Source: Lutraria lutraria (Eukaryota > Mollusca > Bivalvia > Venerida > Mactridae). From it: a DNA stretch of 64,000 nucleotides. The notes under the pieces are model-generated. The model did not search any database. It saw nothing but the letters and a program-made list of their open reading frames with translations, and was not told the DNA's origin. Below, piece by piece: positions 1-11,694 of this stretch (the first letter of the stretch is position 1; every line of letters starts with the position of its first letter). The stretch lies in NCBI GenBank assembly GCA_964023205.1, contig OZ026844.1, positions 26,076,934 to 26,140,933 of the forward strand, read 5' to 3'. The position numbers and the translations under genes are program-made.

Positions 1-171
1 ATGGAGTTACTTTCTATTAAGTTCATTTTCAGCTATTGTACAAAAAGTAAACAATAGCTTTAAGACTAAAAACAGAAGTGAAACTATTTTTACCATTAAG
101 TACTGTGTCAGCTGTTGGACAACAGTTACAGCTACAATCAACATTAATCATTAATACTTGAATATATTTAT

Positions 172-1200
172 TTAAGATCGATGAATGTCTGGCGTCTGGT
201 GTCCGTCCACAATTAGTTTGTTTACACTCTAGCAGCCACAGCTCTTAAAGGGGCATGCCCAGGAACTGTTGTGTCTTTTTTTCGCACACCAGAAATGTGT
301 TTGTCACTTGTAAAACCAATTATTACCGAAAAGTCAAAGAAGAATGTGCGTTCAAAAATGACCCTGTAACGCGCGCGTCGGTATTTGTATGTCGGTTTGA
401 ATAAAAGGCTGTCAGCCTTTTATTGACGACAACAATATTTCCGATACGTCTGAGAGTTTAACTGAGCATGTGCGCTGCCTTTCAAGTAAACATAACATGA
501 GCAATACTTACCATTTTAAGTTTGTTGACATTTTTTTCCGTTTTGACAGATCCCGAAAGGGTCGAGTTGTGAAAATGACAATTAATTTCTGAAGCCGAAA
601 TCGGCAGGTTTGGTAAATCTTGAAATGTGTATTTTGAGTAAACTAGCGGGATATTTTGTAAATATTTTACAGTGCTTTCATTAATTGATTTAGGCATTAA
701 AATGATACCAATTTGATTGCTATTCGAGACCCTTCAGTTCTAGGGCATGCCCCTTTAACAAATCGTGATCAAACTTGCTAACAATGTATATGACCACAAT
801 GTCTCGACTAAGTTTGATTATGGGTGGAATCGGACCAGAACTTCAAGAGTTATGGGCCCTTGACTTTGAAAATTTGCTATATTTGAGTTTGTTTACACTC
901 CAGCGCATTCATTTATTCACGATCCTAATCATATTTAGAATGAATGTGTATGACCTTACGGTCTTGGACAAGTTCAGTTAAGGGTGGAATTGGACCGCAA
1001 CTGCAAGAGTTATGGGCCCTTGGATTAGAAAATTTGCTATGTTTTAGCTTGTTGAACAGTATTATACCTTCATTGTTGGTTTTGATCTCAAAATCTACAT
1101 AAAAATGGTTTATACGAGATGGAAACTATATTATCTGGTCATTAATTATAGTGCCTTTGTTCTCAGGTGAGCAATCAAGTGCCATCTTGGCCCTCCTGTT
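172..1200 (+). mobile_element. Family A (TTTAGCTCAC) element, 5'-truncated, carrying a nested MITE
   Basis: It starts within the AGGATCGATGAATGTC part of the family and ends CAGGTGAGC..GCCATCTTGGCCCTCCTGTT at 1200. It is recognised by the repeated units 'ACTTCAAGAGTTATGGGCCC' and 'TTTGTTTACACTCTAGC' shared with copies at 7.3, 31.2, 42.6, 48.9 and 57.3 kb. It is interrupted at TTAA by the element at 249-754. No coding capacity. Confidence 0.8.
249..754. mobile_element. 506-bp MITE with 12-bp TIRs and TTAA target duplication
   Basis: The ends are perfect inverted repeats: AGGGGCATGCCC at 249-260 and GGGCATGCCCCT at 743-754. TTAA flanks both sides (245-248 and 755-758). The uninterrupted sequence (CAGCTCTTAACAAATCG) is seen in the family A copy near 31310. 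TTAA duplication is the hallmark of piggyBac-type transposition, so a piggyBac-mobilised non-autonomous element is inferred. No transposase is present. Confidence 0.85.
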
Positions 1201-1289
1201 ATAATTGAATACAAAGCTACTTTTAGTGCTTACACAATCCTGTTTATACATAGACCTACATGTATTTTTTTGTATTCACCTTGCGGCTA

Positions 1290-1459
1290 CCTTGCATCAT
1301 GAAGTGGCATCCATATTTACTTTAAACAACATCTCCTACATCACTATGCCAATTGCAACCAAATTTTAAAAATCTTCTTGTCTGAAACCACTGGGCCTAT
1401 AGCTTAGATATTTGGTGTGTAGCATAAGGTTTATAGGGCCATGATGGCCATCTTGTTCT
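1290..1459 (+). mobile_element. Family C fragment
   Basis: GAAGTGGCATCCATATTTAC and AACATCTCCTACATCACTATGCC match the head of the family C copies at 54750 and 58509. The segment jumps directly to the family tail GGGCCATGATGGCCATCTTG, so the middle is deleted. Confidence 0.6.
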
Positions 1460-1465
1460 TTTTTA

Positions 1466-1686
1466 TGCCCTAGCATCGATAGATCGGGGGCGTATTGTTT
1501 TTGGTCTCTCTGTTTGTCTGTCTGTTTGTACCAAACTTTAACCTTGCCTATAAAATCAAAACGCTTGCACCTACATCCATCAAACTTCATATGTAGATTC
1601 CTCATGACAACCTCTACAGGACCTGTGCATTTTCAAAAAGGGCAACCAGAGGGGGCATGGTGTTTATAAAACACATCTTGTTTCTT
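1466..1686 (+). repeat. Interspersed repeat fragment (ATGCCC ... GGGGGCATGGTG)
   Basis: It starts TTATGCCCTAGCATCG and ends AGAGGGGGCATGGTGTTTAT, with a pyrimidine-rich TCTGTTTGTCTGTCTG core. Both ends resemble the TTTATGCCCC start seen at about 48417. Small reading frames here on the minus strand are shadows of the repeat. Confidence 0.4.
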
Positions 1687-1739
1687 GTTAAGTCAATTAC
1701 TAACCTAAAATAATCCTGATTATTATTCTGGGTCATGCA

Positions 1740-1860
1740 AAAACTTTAATGTGGCTCTTAAATCAATAACTGTAAGAGTATATACATTTGTAGATGGTGG
1801 ATAGATCTCACCAAGGCAGTGATGAGACACGTTGGCATTGGCACTGCTTGTGGCACTTAT
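1740..1860 (+). repeat. Family D fragment
   Basis: It shares the stretch from AAAACTTTAATG through GTGGATAGATCTCAC with segments at about 6470-6580 and 34855-34960. No coding potential. Confidence 0.5.
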
Positions 1861-1907
1861 TTCTGTTTCTGTCCTATTCCTCCAATCTCTTTGTTGCTGA
1901 AGTCAGT

Positions 1908-1992
1908 ATATCGAGGGTTCAGCGCAACAGTGTTGTAACTCATATTGAAATAAGAACATGTTACGACAGTGTTGCGCTGAGCCCCTCGATAT
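1908..1992. repeat. Imperfect 85-nt hairpin
   Basis: Two arms of about 35 bp facing each other: ATATCGAGGGTTCAGCGC near 1908 and its inverted partner GCGCTGAGCCCCTCGATAT ending at 1992, with a few mismatches and a short A/T-rich loop. It could be a foldback element or fold as RNA. Function unknown. Confidence 0.6.
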
Positions 1993-3234
1993 GCAAAATA
2001 ATGATACAGTTCATAGTTGGTGAGTACTAAATGTGATATTTTAATTTCCACATTCCATCTTTTTTTTCGAAGGAGAGGTATGTTATGAATCCACTACCTA
2101 ATTGTTTGTTGTGTGTACTGCTTCCTGTGCTAAGATCTGCTGTTGTAAATGATTGAAGAGATTTCTTTCTATACAACCTTATCTTAAGCAAAGTGAGAAG
2201 TGGGTCACTTTGTGAGGTCAATGTCTCCTTGGTGAGATCAAGGTAACAATTTAGAACACTCCTTTATGGGTGAATTTTATGATTCACTCTTTACATTTTT
2301 TCACATTGGCTATACAGATTAATAGTAAATGTTTTACACAATTAAGTATAAGAAAATAAGTAAAATAATTTTAAGAAACATCGTTCATGTTTCAGTATTT
2401 GTATCATATCTTTTACTAAAAACAAAAATAAACCTCTTTTAATATCATTGCTTCTTTCATGTATGTCTGTCTGTTTATACTACCCAGATGTAGATAGTAC
2501 CAGTGTTTTATAGATTATTACCATTTACGAATAATTTCTTATAGTGTGCTGTAGAATCATTTGCAAACTTACTTTTCTATGCATACTGTGCCAAATTCTA
2601 TTGAAATATGTTCATGACCTGAATATTTATTTATTGATGTTCTTTGTTGTGATGAATGACTGAAAGCTGAATATAATTTGTGTGAGTTTCATTTGCAAAG
2701 GTATATGTTAAAAAATTCTTTGCTTATGGCTAATATCTGTGAATAAAGGGTTTTTATTCTTTAGCATGCATTTATTGATAAAAAAGACTAAAACCTGTGA
2801 GTGAAGGTCTACTGCACATAAAGTAACATTTTCTCTCTACCTAGTGGTATTTGCTCACAGGTTTAACCACCTATCTGGATGTCAAACTAGTTTTAGCAAT
2901 GCTTAGTTGTTGTTGGTTGACGGTACATGGTATTGCATTGGTGTGTGTTTTCCACAGATTTCTGTAGCTTGGATACTGGGTTTAACGTTGTACCAGCAGC
3001 CATATTTAATGTTGGATATGAAAGTTTTTTTACATGTTGTCTGAAATGGTAAATTCAACTTATTTTTATCACTGGGGTTTAACAATGTACCAACAGTCAG
3101 GGTCATTTGGCTAATTTCCAGCTGGAGGTAAAGCCCAGGCTTACATCTGGGTGGAAACACCAACATTCTGTAAGGTACCGGTAACTGGACAGCTTCCTCC
3201 AATGTGAAATGTTAGACCACAACTACTGGACCAA
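1993..3234. other. Non-coding stretch, nothing recognised
   Basis: AT-rich sequence without an open frame of family-like composition. A short pair of ACCTGTGA/TCACAGGT ends (about 2793-2863) resembles the TA-flanked element at 41293, suggesting a decayed copy. Confidence 0.4.
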
Positions 3235-3295
3235 GTGATTTTTGCTATACATTTGATATAATTGAACATTATATCAAATGTATAGCAAAAATCAC
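3235..3295. repeat. Perfect 26-bp inverted repeat with 9-nt loop
   Basis: Arms at 3235-3260 and 3270-3295 are exact reverse complements (GTGATTTTTGCTATACATTT and on), separated by nine bases. A transcript would form a fully paired 61-nt hairpin. Either a recent foldback or an RNA hairpin; no transcription evidence. Confidence 0.8.
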
Positions 3296-3299
3296 CTTC

Positions 3300-3400
3300 T
3301 GTAAGCGAGGTGGTTAGCTTCCTGACAATGTCATGTGAAATTTTGTCGTGGGTGGGATTTGAATTCACAGCATTGATGGGCTAGTGATTTCCACATAGAC
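3300..3400. repeat. Possible tRNA-derived SINE fragment
   Basis: GCGAGGTGGTTAGC resembles an A box and, about 50 bases on, GTGGGATTTGAATTCAC resembles a degraded B box. A similar arrangement (GTGGTCAAGTGGATA) occurs near 13290. It is too degraded to be a tRNA gene and its family is not certain. Confidence 0.3.
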
Positions 3401-3779
3401 CTGCAGAGATTGGATAAACATTATATTGAAAATAAGTATCTTGATAAAATTTTTGGGAAACTTCAAGCTATAAAATTTACATGTGTTTTCATTGTTATTG
3501 GTTATACTATAATTATGAGGTCTGATTTTTGTCATGGATTATATGTGTAGAGTATTAGATTTGGATAAAAATGTTTTGTAATTACGGTATACGAGTATAT
3601 ACTAGTATTTTATGTTTCCATACTTATTTTTGAATTGTGAATTTGTTATTAGAATTGATTATTAATATACATGTATATCATTAGATGTCACATGAAAATC
3701 TTAAGTGATGATACATTATATATGAGAAATTCTGTTTGACATTAAATTGTATTTGATGCTGTATAGTTTGGTATATGTG

Positions 3780-4643
3780 TACTGTATATGTCTTTAATTC
3801 TGCGGGTGCAAAATTTGGCGTTTTTAAGATGTTCATGAATTGGCGGGTTCTATATTTGGCGGTTTCATATCCAACCGCCAAAATAAAACCATGTCCTGTC
3901 TTCTTTAGCGCCAAAATTAAAACATTTAAGAAAATAAGTTGACACCATTTTCAAAGGAAATAATTAGACTATTTTACTAAATATCCTCCTAAATACTATC
4001 ATATCAAGTGAAATATATAAACAGCAAGAATAAGTTACATGAAAACAAAATGTTGGTATTGTATTGGTGATCCTGAAAACAAAATGTTGGTATTGTATTG
4101 GTGATCCTGAAAACAAAATGTTGGTATTGTATTGGTGATCCTGAAAACAAAATGTTGGTATTGTATTGGTAATTACTTGGGATCCAACATGAGTTAACAC
4201 AATGGCTAAAGAGTTTATTTGTTTCGATAATCTTAAATTGATTCATATTGTTATTATATCGGGTTTAATTTAGTCTGTGCCGACAATATAAGTTTTATAT
4301 CGTATGACAAATAAGCTGTATTGTTTGAATTGTTTAGATTTAACATTGAGATTTCAATTAAGATTTACCCTAGGCAATAAACATAATGCATGTACTTTAA
4401 CTGATAAAAGTAAACAAGTAATAATACATGTACAAACATGCTAAACAAACAAATAGTTACGTGAAAAAGTGTTAGTTACACCTTTTGATAACAAAAGTTA
4501 CAATAATTTTCTTTGACAAAATAATTGGCGGTGTTCATTATTGGCGTGGTTTTATATTGGCATGGTCTAGATTTGACGGTTCCGATGCTGACCGCCAATA
4601 TTGCCAAAATAAAACGGGCACCAATATTAAGATGTATACAGTA
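3780..4643. mobile_element. TACTGTATAY-ended element, copy 1
   Basis: The left end TACTGTATATGTCTTTAATT is matched in inverse by TTAAGATGTATACAGTA at 4643. Inside each end are GGCGGT/ACCGCC-rich sequences. The same architecture recurs at 27313-28408 and 56963 onward. No transposase frame is visible. The 34-bp tandem repeat at 4041 lies inside. Confidence 0.7.
4041..4172. repeat. 34-bp tandem repeat, about 4 copies
   Basis: The unit begins GAAAACAAAATGTTGGTATT. Copies are nearly identical, implying recent expansion inside the surrounding element. Reading frames across it on the minus strand are artefacts. Confidence 0.9.
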
Positions 4644-4790
4644 TATTATATGTGACATATATGACTGTTGTATATTTATTAGTGTTATATTTGAGTAAAA
4701 TTTTAATATCAATGTATGTAATATACATTGAATTGATATGATATTTCACATTTTTGTTACTTTGTAAACTTTATGTTCTGTCATAATCTT

Positions 4791-4930
4791 CTACCGCTAT
4801 ATTCACTGGTTGACTATCTACCGGTATATTCACCAGTTGACTATCTACCGGTTTATTCACCGGTTGACTATCTACCGGTTTATTCACCGGTTGACTATCT
4901 ACCGGTTTATTCACCGGTTGACTATCTAGC
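4791..4930. repeat. 27-bp tandem repeat, about 5 copies
   Basis: The unit contains CTACCGGTTTATTCACCGGT. Because the unit length is a multiple of three it produces a spurious periodic frame (SPVDYLPVY). ACCGGT palindromes recur in each unit. Confidence 0.9.
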
Positions 4931-6430
4931 TTTATACTTACACTGCAATACTGTCAATTCTGGACACACTTCCCATGTCTGCAGAGACAACATCACAATA
5001 AAAAAAAATGAATGGAAATGCTTTTGACCTTTCTTGGCCTACAGAGGAATAAATGTTTTGTATCACAATCCAGAGATATTTACCTTACTCAATCCATAGT
5101 TTTTCTAGTCTGAGATTAGGCAGATTAGAGAAAACATTGACAGCTATCACAAGAAAAACATTATCATTGATGTTAACCTTTATAGTGGTATTACCATGTA
5201 TCATGATATTAGTATTTGCTTGTTCATGGTTATTTGACATAAGCTCATCAAGACTGGTTGATTACAAATATTACAAGTATTCATAAATTAATTACAAATA
5301 ACACTAAACCCTCCAGTTATTAAAGAAGTATTGGTTTGACACAGTACAACTAGCTTCTCTGCAATTCAATTGAAAAAGTTAAAAGGATCAATAAGCATTG
5401 TCCTTATTATTGTCTAAATACTAGAAAAGATGGTATTGTTTGTAATTAATCAGAGGCTTGTGTCATTGTAGCTATGAAAATCTTGTTTATCCATAAAAAT
5501 GTTATGGAGGGTGTTTTAAAGATGCTCAATGCCTTGATGCCATTGGTATTGGTTGCACATGGTTTGCATTGTTTTGCCTTCAATTTGATGTTTTTGTAAT
5601 TTTGTAAACTTTTTTCTTAAATCATGGTTTAAAAATTTATATACTTAAGTTGTTATCAATTACAAGTTTATTGTGCCATTTTGCATCACAGAATTTTATC
5701 TTAGTCTAACAAATTTAGCAAATTTACATCTTAACTGCCTATATCTACATCTAGTACTTTAATGACAGCATATGTTGAGTTGATTTGACCAAGTATAAAT
5801 ACATTATACTTACACATACAGCATTAGTTCAATTTTTGTATGTTTTAATATTTTTCACCACTTTGAATATTATCATCTTTTTTTCATTATTTGCATTTGT
5901 GTCCGTCCATGAGATTTAGTTTTCATCTACATGTACTTTACATTTGTATTTATTTATAAATTAGTTGTTCATTTTCTGTGAGTTATGTACCATTTTGTCT
6001 TCAGTGTTTATAAATTCATTTTCAACATAGGTTAAACTTTTGAGTACTGCCTTGACGTTCAAATCTTAATTTAAAACTGAATTATTTTTTGTGTTGTGAA
6101 GAACAATCAGAATACATTTATTGCTGACAGATAACTGTATGATTGATATGAAATTTGTTATCTCTGTTAATTTCAGACATTTGAACATGAAATGAAGATT
6201 TGAGCTTTGAGACTAATCTCAAACTGTTTAACCTCTGACCTCAATATTATGTTGAAATTGATTCATTATGCTGTTTGGAAGATTGTCTTAACTGGATAGT
6301 TTTGGAGTCATTTACCTTCAACCAAATCTTATATTTATGTTACATGCGTGAAAATGTTGTCTCTGATTTTGTTTGTGTTGAAAGACAGATGTCTAATAGT
6401 CTTATTTTTAACTTGTCTATTTTCGAAGAA
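4931..6430. other. AT-rich intergenic stretch, nothing recognised
   Basis: A 77-codon frame at 5053-5286 has a hydrophobic run (LTFIVVLPCIMILVFACSWL) but no family resemblance, no splice context and codon use like the surroundings. I do not call it a gene. It could be untranslated sequence of an upstream gene; no proof. Confidence 0.4.
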
Positions 6431-6650
6431 AATGTCAAGCTTTTGTGATCACTTCGGCGTCTGTGTTGTGCCAAAACTTTAATGCAGCTCATAACTCAGA
6501 AACTATAAGTGGTAGCAATATGAAACTTCATAGGTGGATAGATCTCACTGAGATAGTGAACAGACGAGCGTTGGCACGGCTAGCGATGCTCTTGTTTATG
6601 TCCCCGGTATCTAACGATGCATGGACATAATTATAGTGATTGCCTTGTCT
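6430..6650 (+). repeat. Family D fragment
   Basis: The stretch AACTCAGAAACTATAAGTGG through ATAGGTGGATAGATCTCACT matches the copies at 1740 and 34783. The next bases (TGTCCAAGGTTAAGTTGAC) resemble the fragment near 29500. No coding content. Confidence 0.5.
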
Positions 6651-7254
6651 GTCCAAGGTTAAGTTGACATTTTGTCCATCGTGTTGATACTTTTACAGTT
6701 GTTGCCTTAGACCATTCCTGATTTGACCTCGACCAGATTTGGACTTACATGTACAATGTTATATAAATACATCAAAACAACCACAACCCCAAGAAATATG
6801 ACAGGAAAATTTGCATATGGGAGGGAAGTTTGTCAGCCAGAATCCATAAATGTCTAATTCTCCTATATAATCCCCCACCCTCTGGGGGGGAAAACATTGA
6901 TTAGTGCATTATTGTTTTGTTTCCTAAAAGGGAGGTAATAGTTGTGAGGTGTTGGTGTTTATTTGTTCTTGATTTACCTGTCTGTGTTTTCACTTTCTTG
7001 TGTATGTAGGTACAACTCTTTTTAACTTGTGAACCAGTTTGACATTATGAATATAACTTCTGTGTGTGTGTTGTGTGAATTACTCACTGTCAGTAACTGA
7101 ACTGCACCTTGTGTTAGTAAATGTGTATATGTGACCAGTATTTTGTATGTAATTAGGAGTCTATCAATTAAATAATAAATTTATTCTGCTTTACTGTCTT
7201 ATGATTCTTTCATTATGGCATCTTAACTAAACAGACCCAATCAAGGGCTCTGTT

Positions 7255-8097
7255 GTTAGATTTTTATGATCGATGAATGTCCGTCATCCGTCCACAATTA
7301 GTTTGTTTACACTCTAGCATCCACAGCTCTTAACGAATCGTGATAAAACTTGCTCACTATGTATATGGCTACAATGTCTCGGCTAAGTTCGATTATGGGC
7401 AAAATAGGACAATAACTCCTAGAGTTATGGGCCCTTGAATTACAAAATTTGCTATATTTAGCTTGTTTACACTCTAGCGTCTTCATTTATTCACCAATTC
7501 TTATCATATTTTCAGTAAATGTGTATAACCAAAAGATCTTGGACAAGTTTAGTTATGTGCGGAAGCGGACCAGAACTTCAAGAGTTATAGGCCCTTGACT
7601 TTGAAAATTTGCTATATTTGAATTTGTTTACACTCTAGCGCATTCATTTATCCACCAATCCTAATCATATTTTCAGTAAATGTGTATAACCTAAAGACCT
7701 TGGACAAGTTCGATTATGGGCTGAATCGGACCAGAACTTCAAGAGTTGTGGGCCCTTGACTTAGAAAATTTGCTATATTTTAGCTTGTTTACACTCGAGC
7801 GCCTTCATTTATTCAACAATCCTAATCATATTTAGAATGAATGTGTATGACCTTACGGTCTTGGACAAGTTCAGTTATAGGTGGAATCGGACCACAACTT
7901 CAAGAGTTATGGGCCCTTGGATTAGAAAAATTGCTACGTTTTAGCTTGTTGAACAGTATTATACCTTCAATGTTGGTTTTGATCTCAAAATCTAAGTAAA
8001 AATGGGTTATATGAGATGGAAACTATATTATCTGTTCATTAATTATAGTGCCTTTGTTCTCAGGTGAGCGATCAAGGGCCATCTAGGCCCTCTTGTT
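7255..8097 (+). mobile_element. Family A element, lacking the 5' hairpin
   Basis: It contains four tandem ~180-bp internal units, each with TTTGTTTACACTCTAGCG and TTATGGGCCCTTGA, and ends GTGAGCGATC..GGGCCATCTAGGCCCTCTTGTT at 8097. The first bases (TTTTTATGATCGATG) lack AGCTCAC, so the 5' end is lost or altered. Confidence 0.8.
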
Positions 8098-9140
8098 CTA
8101 TTCAGTACAACTGGATACCTCAGTCTTGACATTGCAATTTACCATGTGGAACCTTACAAACATGCACTCACATATCTTATAATTGGTTTGGTGGTAAATA
8201 TGTATGTTGTCAAGATATTAAAACAAAACTTTGTTTGGTACACACTTGGCACTGATGTATCAAAGAGGATTGAAAGAAAAAAAAAAGACCAACATTTAAG
8301 AGACAGAGAGCTATGATATTTGTATAGGGGCTGGGCAATGTAAACCATTTCACCAAAATTCCTATGAACAAACATTATACTTTGACTTAAAAATATTGTA
8401 ATTAAGCTATTAAATAAACATGCATAAGAGAAAAGTTTAAATTACTGGCATATCAAAATGCATTCTGTCTCTAAACACTAGCTGGTTCACAATGTAAAGC
8501 TCTATCTAACAAAACAACAAATTCAGTATCCATGTTTGTTTCCATTTAGTCCTCTCTTGTTCATGTTCCCTATTGATATTTATAACTGGAAAAATCTTCG
8601 ACTTTATGATTTATGCACCAAATTTGAGAGAGACTAACATGATACTATACCTTTGTATGAGGTTGACTTTAAAACAAACAAACAAAAACACGCAATAGAT
8701 CTACATAATAATATTATGAGATTGATATAAACTTGGATTTATATACCTACTGTGTGTACCGGTATATACCCTGGTAAGTCCTTGGTAAAAGCATTTCTTA
8801 ATATTCCTGTATTTTTATGTAGAAAAAGATACTGATTGTTCATAGAATATTTCAATTATGCAAACCTAGCTGTTGCTTTTAAAAAGCATGGGATATCTTT
8901 GAACTTCTGTGACTTAAATTGACTAATAATGTGCATATAACTACATAATTGATGCACATCTACCCTCATCTTCTGCTCAGACGTTTTATTTCAAATTTAG
9001 GAAAATCTGCCAAATGAATACAATTACCTGATACCCAATTACCCAACCCGTCATTTAGATGTAATATTGACAATAAATTCGTGCAATTTTAAAGATTTAT
9101 GATGTAATGAATATTCGAAAAAAAGACTTGACCGAAATTT
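8098..9140. other. Non-coding stretch, nothing recognised
   Basis: AT-rich, no splice-flanked frame and no clear repeat boundaries. Confidence 0.4.
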
Positions 9141-9210
9141 ATTTTTTTGCAGAAATATTGGGACAGCGATCACCGCCTCTGCTGCCCCAGCTCCGGCTCC
9201 TCTGTAAATT
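9140..9210 (-). repeat. Fragment with hAT-like CAGAGG-type end
   Basis: On the minus strand it reads CAGAGGAGCCGGAGCTGGGG, resembling the left end of the short element at 28712 (CAGAGGCGCTGGAGCTGGGC). It is only one end of the element. Confidence 0.45.
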
Positions 9211-9493
9211 GCAGTGTATACACGAGAATTGTCAGCCATGAGCATTAATGTGCATTTTTTTTTTTGTGATCGCACAATGTCCATTGTGAACTGTAACTCT
9301 AAGTTGTGCGATTTTTTTAATTACATGTATTCTGCTTTGATAGATTTTATTAGAGCATTTCTTTCAGACAGTGTAAACAGGCACAAAAGTATTCTACATT
9401 AAAGCAAGGTTAAGTACACTTTGCAACATTTTTGCTCATATGTCACGTAAACTATCCTGCGTCAGGCGACACATCCGACTCGCGGAGTTCTAG

Positions 9494-9790
9494 TTACTTT
9501 AAACAACATCTCCTCCTACATCACTATGCCGATTTCAACCAAACTTTGCTAGAATGATCCATTGGTTGTCCCCTTTCAAAGTTGTTCAAACAAATTTCAT
9601 TAAAAACTCTGGTTGCCGTGGCAACTAATAGGAAAAACTTACAAAATATTCTCCTAAACCACAGGGCCTATAGCTTACATATTGGTGTGTAGCATTGTCT
9701 AATGGAACTCTACCAAGTTTGTTCAAATTATTGCCCCGAGGCCAAAATTGGCTCCAACCCAGGGGTAACTTGATTTAACCTAGACTTATA
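9494..9790 (+). mobile_element. Family C fragment, plus orientation
   Basis: TTTAAACAACATCTCCTCCT and the following units with TCTACCAAGTTTGTTCAAAT match the copies at 54750 and 58509. The probable 3' end of the same copy (TTTTTTCTGGTGAGCGGTTA) sits at 10736-10790, so it may have been split by the insertion between. Confidence 0.6.
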
Positions 9791-10340
9791 TAGGGAAATT
9801 ATTAGGGCCGTGTATAGTCAGCCAACTTGCGAGACAAACCGGTTCGCGATACGGCAATGCAGTACGCAGATCGGCGAACCTTCTTTGCTTTATATCAATA
9901 AAGCATTTTGTGCTTTTTACCTCCAACTTTTATTTATGTACATGTACAATAAAAACATAATCAAAGGGCCATATGATAGTAATTCATATCATCTATAATA
10001 AAATGTAAAACATCTCAAGAGAACTTTTATAACTACTTTACTTATAAAAAAATCAAGTTAACAGGACATTATCCCAATTTATAAAAGAAAGCAGCTGAAA
10101 AAGGAAAATAATGCCAATTAAATACGACCTGCATGTACCCTCATTATCTTCATGGATGGCCGCACTACAACGATGACCCAGATAAGCCTTTCGGGATACT
10201 CGAATTTTATAGCTTTACACTGTTTTTCCCGATTTTCCCCCAAATGAAACCAGGGGCCCCTTCCTTAAACAGCTGGTTAAAAATCATGGATCGCAGACTC
10301 TCGAGAGTTCGGATATTCGTTACAGCCCTAGAAATTATGT

Positions 10341-10732
10341 AAAATCAAGTTACCCCTGAGGCAGAGCCAATTTTGATCCCAGGCCATAATTTGAACAAAC
10401 TTGGTAGACGTCCACTAGACAATGCTACACACCAAATATCTAAGCTCTAGGCACTTTGGTTTCAGACAAGAAGATTTTTAAAGTATTTCCTATTTGTTGC
10501 CATGGCAACCAGAGTTTTAATGAATTTTTTTTAACAACTTAGGTAGAGTTTCATCAAGGACTTATAAGTCCTTGGTTTCATGTAAGGAAGAACCCATAGA
10601 AAGTTTCGTTGAAATTGGTCAACTACTTAAGAAGATGTTGTTTAAAGCAATTGTTGACGGACACACGCACGCACGTATCTAGACGCACCTTAATTAATTG
10701 AGCACTTAATGTGTGCTCTGGTGAGCTTAAAA
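10341..10732 (-). mobile_element. Family C fragment, minus orientation
   Basis: On the minus strand the 5' end reads TAAGCTCACCAGAGCACA near 10732, followed by the CAACATCTTCTTAAG part and the TTTGTTCAAATTATGGCC unit. Together with the plus copy at 9494 it makes a large inverted repeat around a 550-bp spacer with no recognised content. Confidence 0.6.
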
Positions 10733-11137
10733 GTGAAAACTGTTCTTCTCTAAAGTTCTTTTTTCTGGTGAGCGGTTATATGGCCCTATTGTTTATAGCA
10801 AGAAGTTAATTTACGCATTGTGTGAAATCCAAGTATTTAAAGTCAGTATCAAACCTAGTCGAAGGTCTTTGAAAAATTGACGATGATTCGTATGCATTAC
10901 ATATTGCAGTTCATAAAATGGTCGACAAGTCGAAATAAAAAGGACCATATTTAGTTGTGGTACAACTATATCAAACCATCATACCTGCGATTGTTGTATC
11001 AAACTGTCTTGATTATTTCCTTACTAATCAAGACAAAATAGGTTTTGTTTGTTTAATTTTGTATAAACACATATTCTTCATTTAATCAATCAGAAGCAAG
11101 GAAGCTTGAGAAAAATTATATTATTTTTAAGTACAGT

Positions 11138-11218
11138 CAGGGATGCTATATATAGCATCCCTGGTACAGTTCATCATTTTTGCAAAGACCTATGCTATAT
11201 GTATAGTATAGGTCTTTG
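11138..11218. repeat. Two adjacent short hairpins
   Basis: 11138-11163 is a perfect 26-bp palindrome around GCTATATATAGC. 11183-11218 is a 36-bp near-perfect one (CAAAGACCTATGCTATA and its inverse, one mismatch). Both share an ATGCTATA-type core. Confidence 0.7.
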
Positions 11219-11694
11219 ATTTTTGTTTATATATTTTAATTATCGTAAGTTAAAAACCTGGTTTAATAAAATATATACCGCTCGGACTGAAAATATGTTA
11301 CAATAATATTAATATAATCAAGGACTTATATACATACACGTAATATAATATAATTAACAATGTACGTACTGTATACCTTTTTCGCTTCATAACCCTTCAG
11401 TTTAATGTTAAAATGTTAGACACATGCATGTGATGATTTAATTTGTGTTTTATGTGCGCCAGGGATCTACACAAAATGTTGAAATAAATGTAATACAGTA
11501 TTCATTTCAAATAGCCCGTAGACGAAATTCACACAATGTCATGTACTCATGCAATATCCGTTTTACTGAGACTCAATAAAACTACCTGGTAATATTTCAC
11601 GCAGTTTTATTTTCAGTTCTTTAATAAAACAGGGTTAAACACGGATGATCTTTCCAAAAGTATATGCTAGTTAAAACCTGAGTCCGGAGTACAT

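Noticed and set aside
3300..3400. tRNA gene
   Set aside because: Only weak A- and B-box resemblance, no cloverleaf and no anticodon arm; kept as a possible SINE fragment.
4004..4246. Minus-strand frames with repeated QYNTNILF-type peptides
   Set aside because: A 34-bp tandem repeat read in successive frames inside a mobile element.
4773..5027. 84-codon frame with repeated SPVDYLPVY
   Set aside because: A 27-bp tandem repeat whose period is a multiple of three; no gene context.
5053..5286. 77-codon frame with a hydrophobic segment
   Set aside because: No homologous pattern, splice signals or neighbouring exons; AT-rich sequence easily gives hydrophobic runs.
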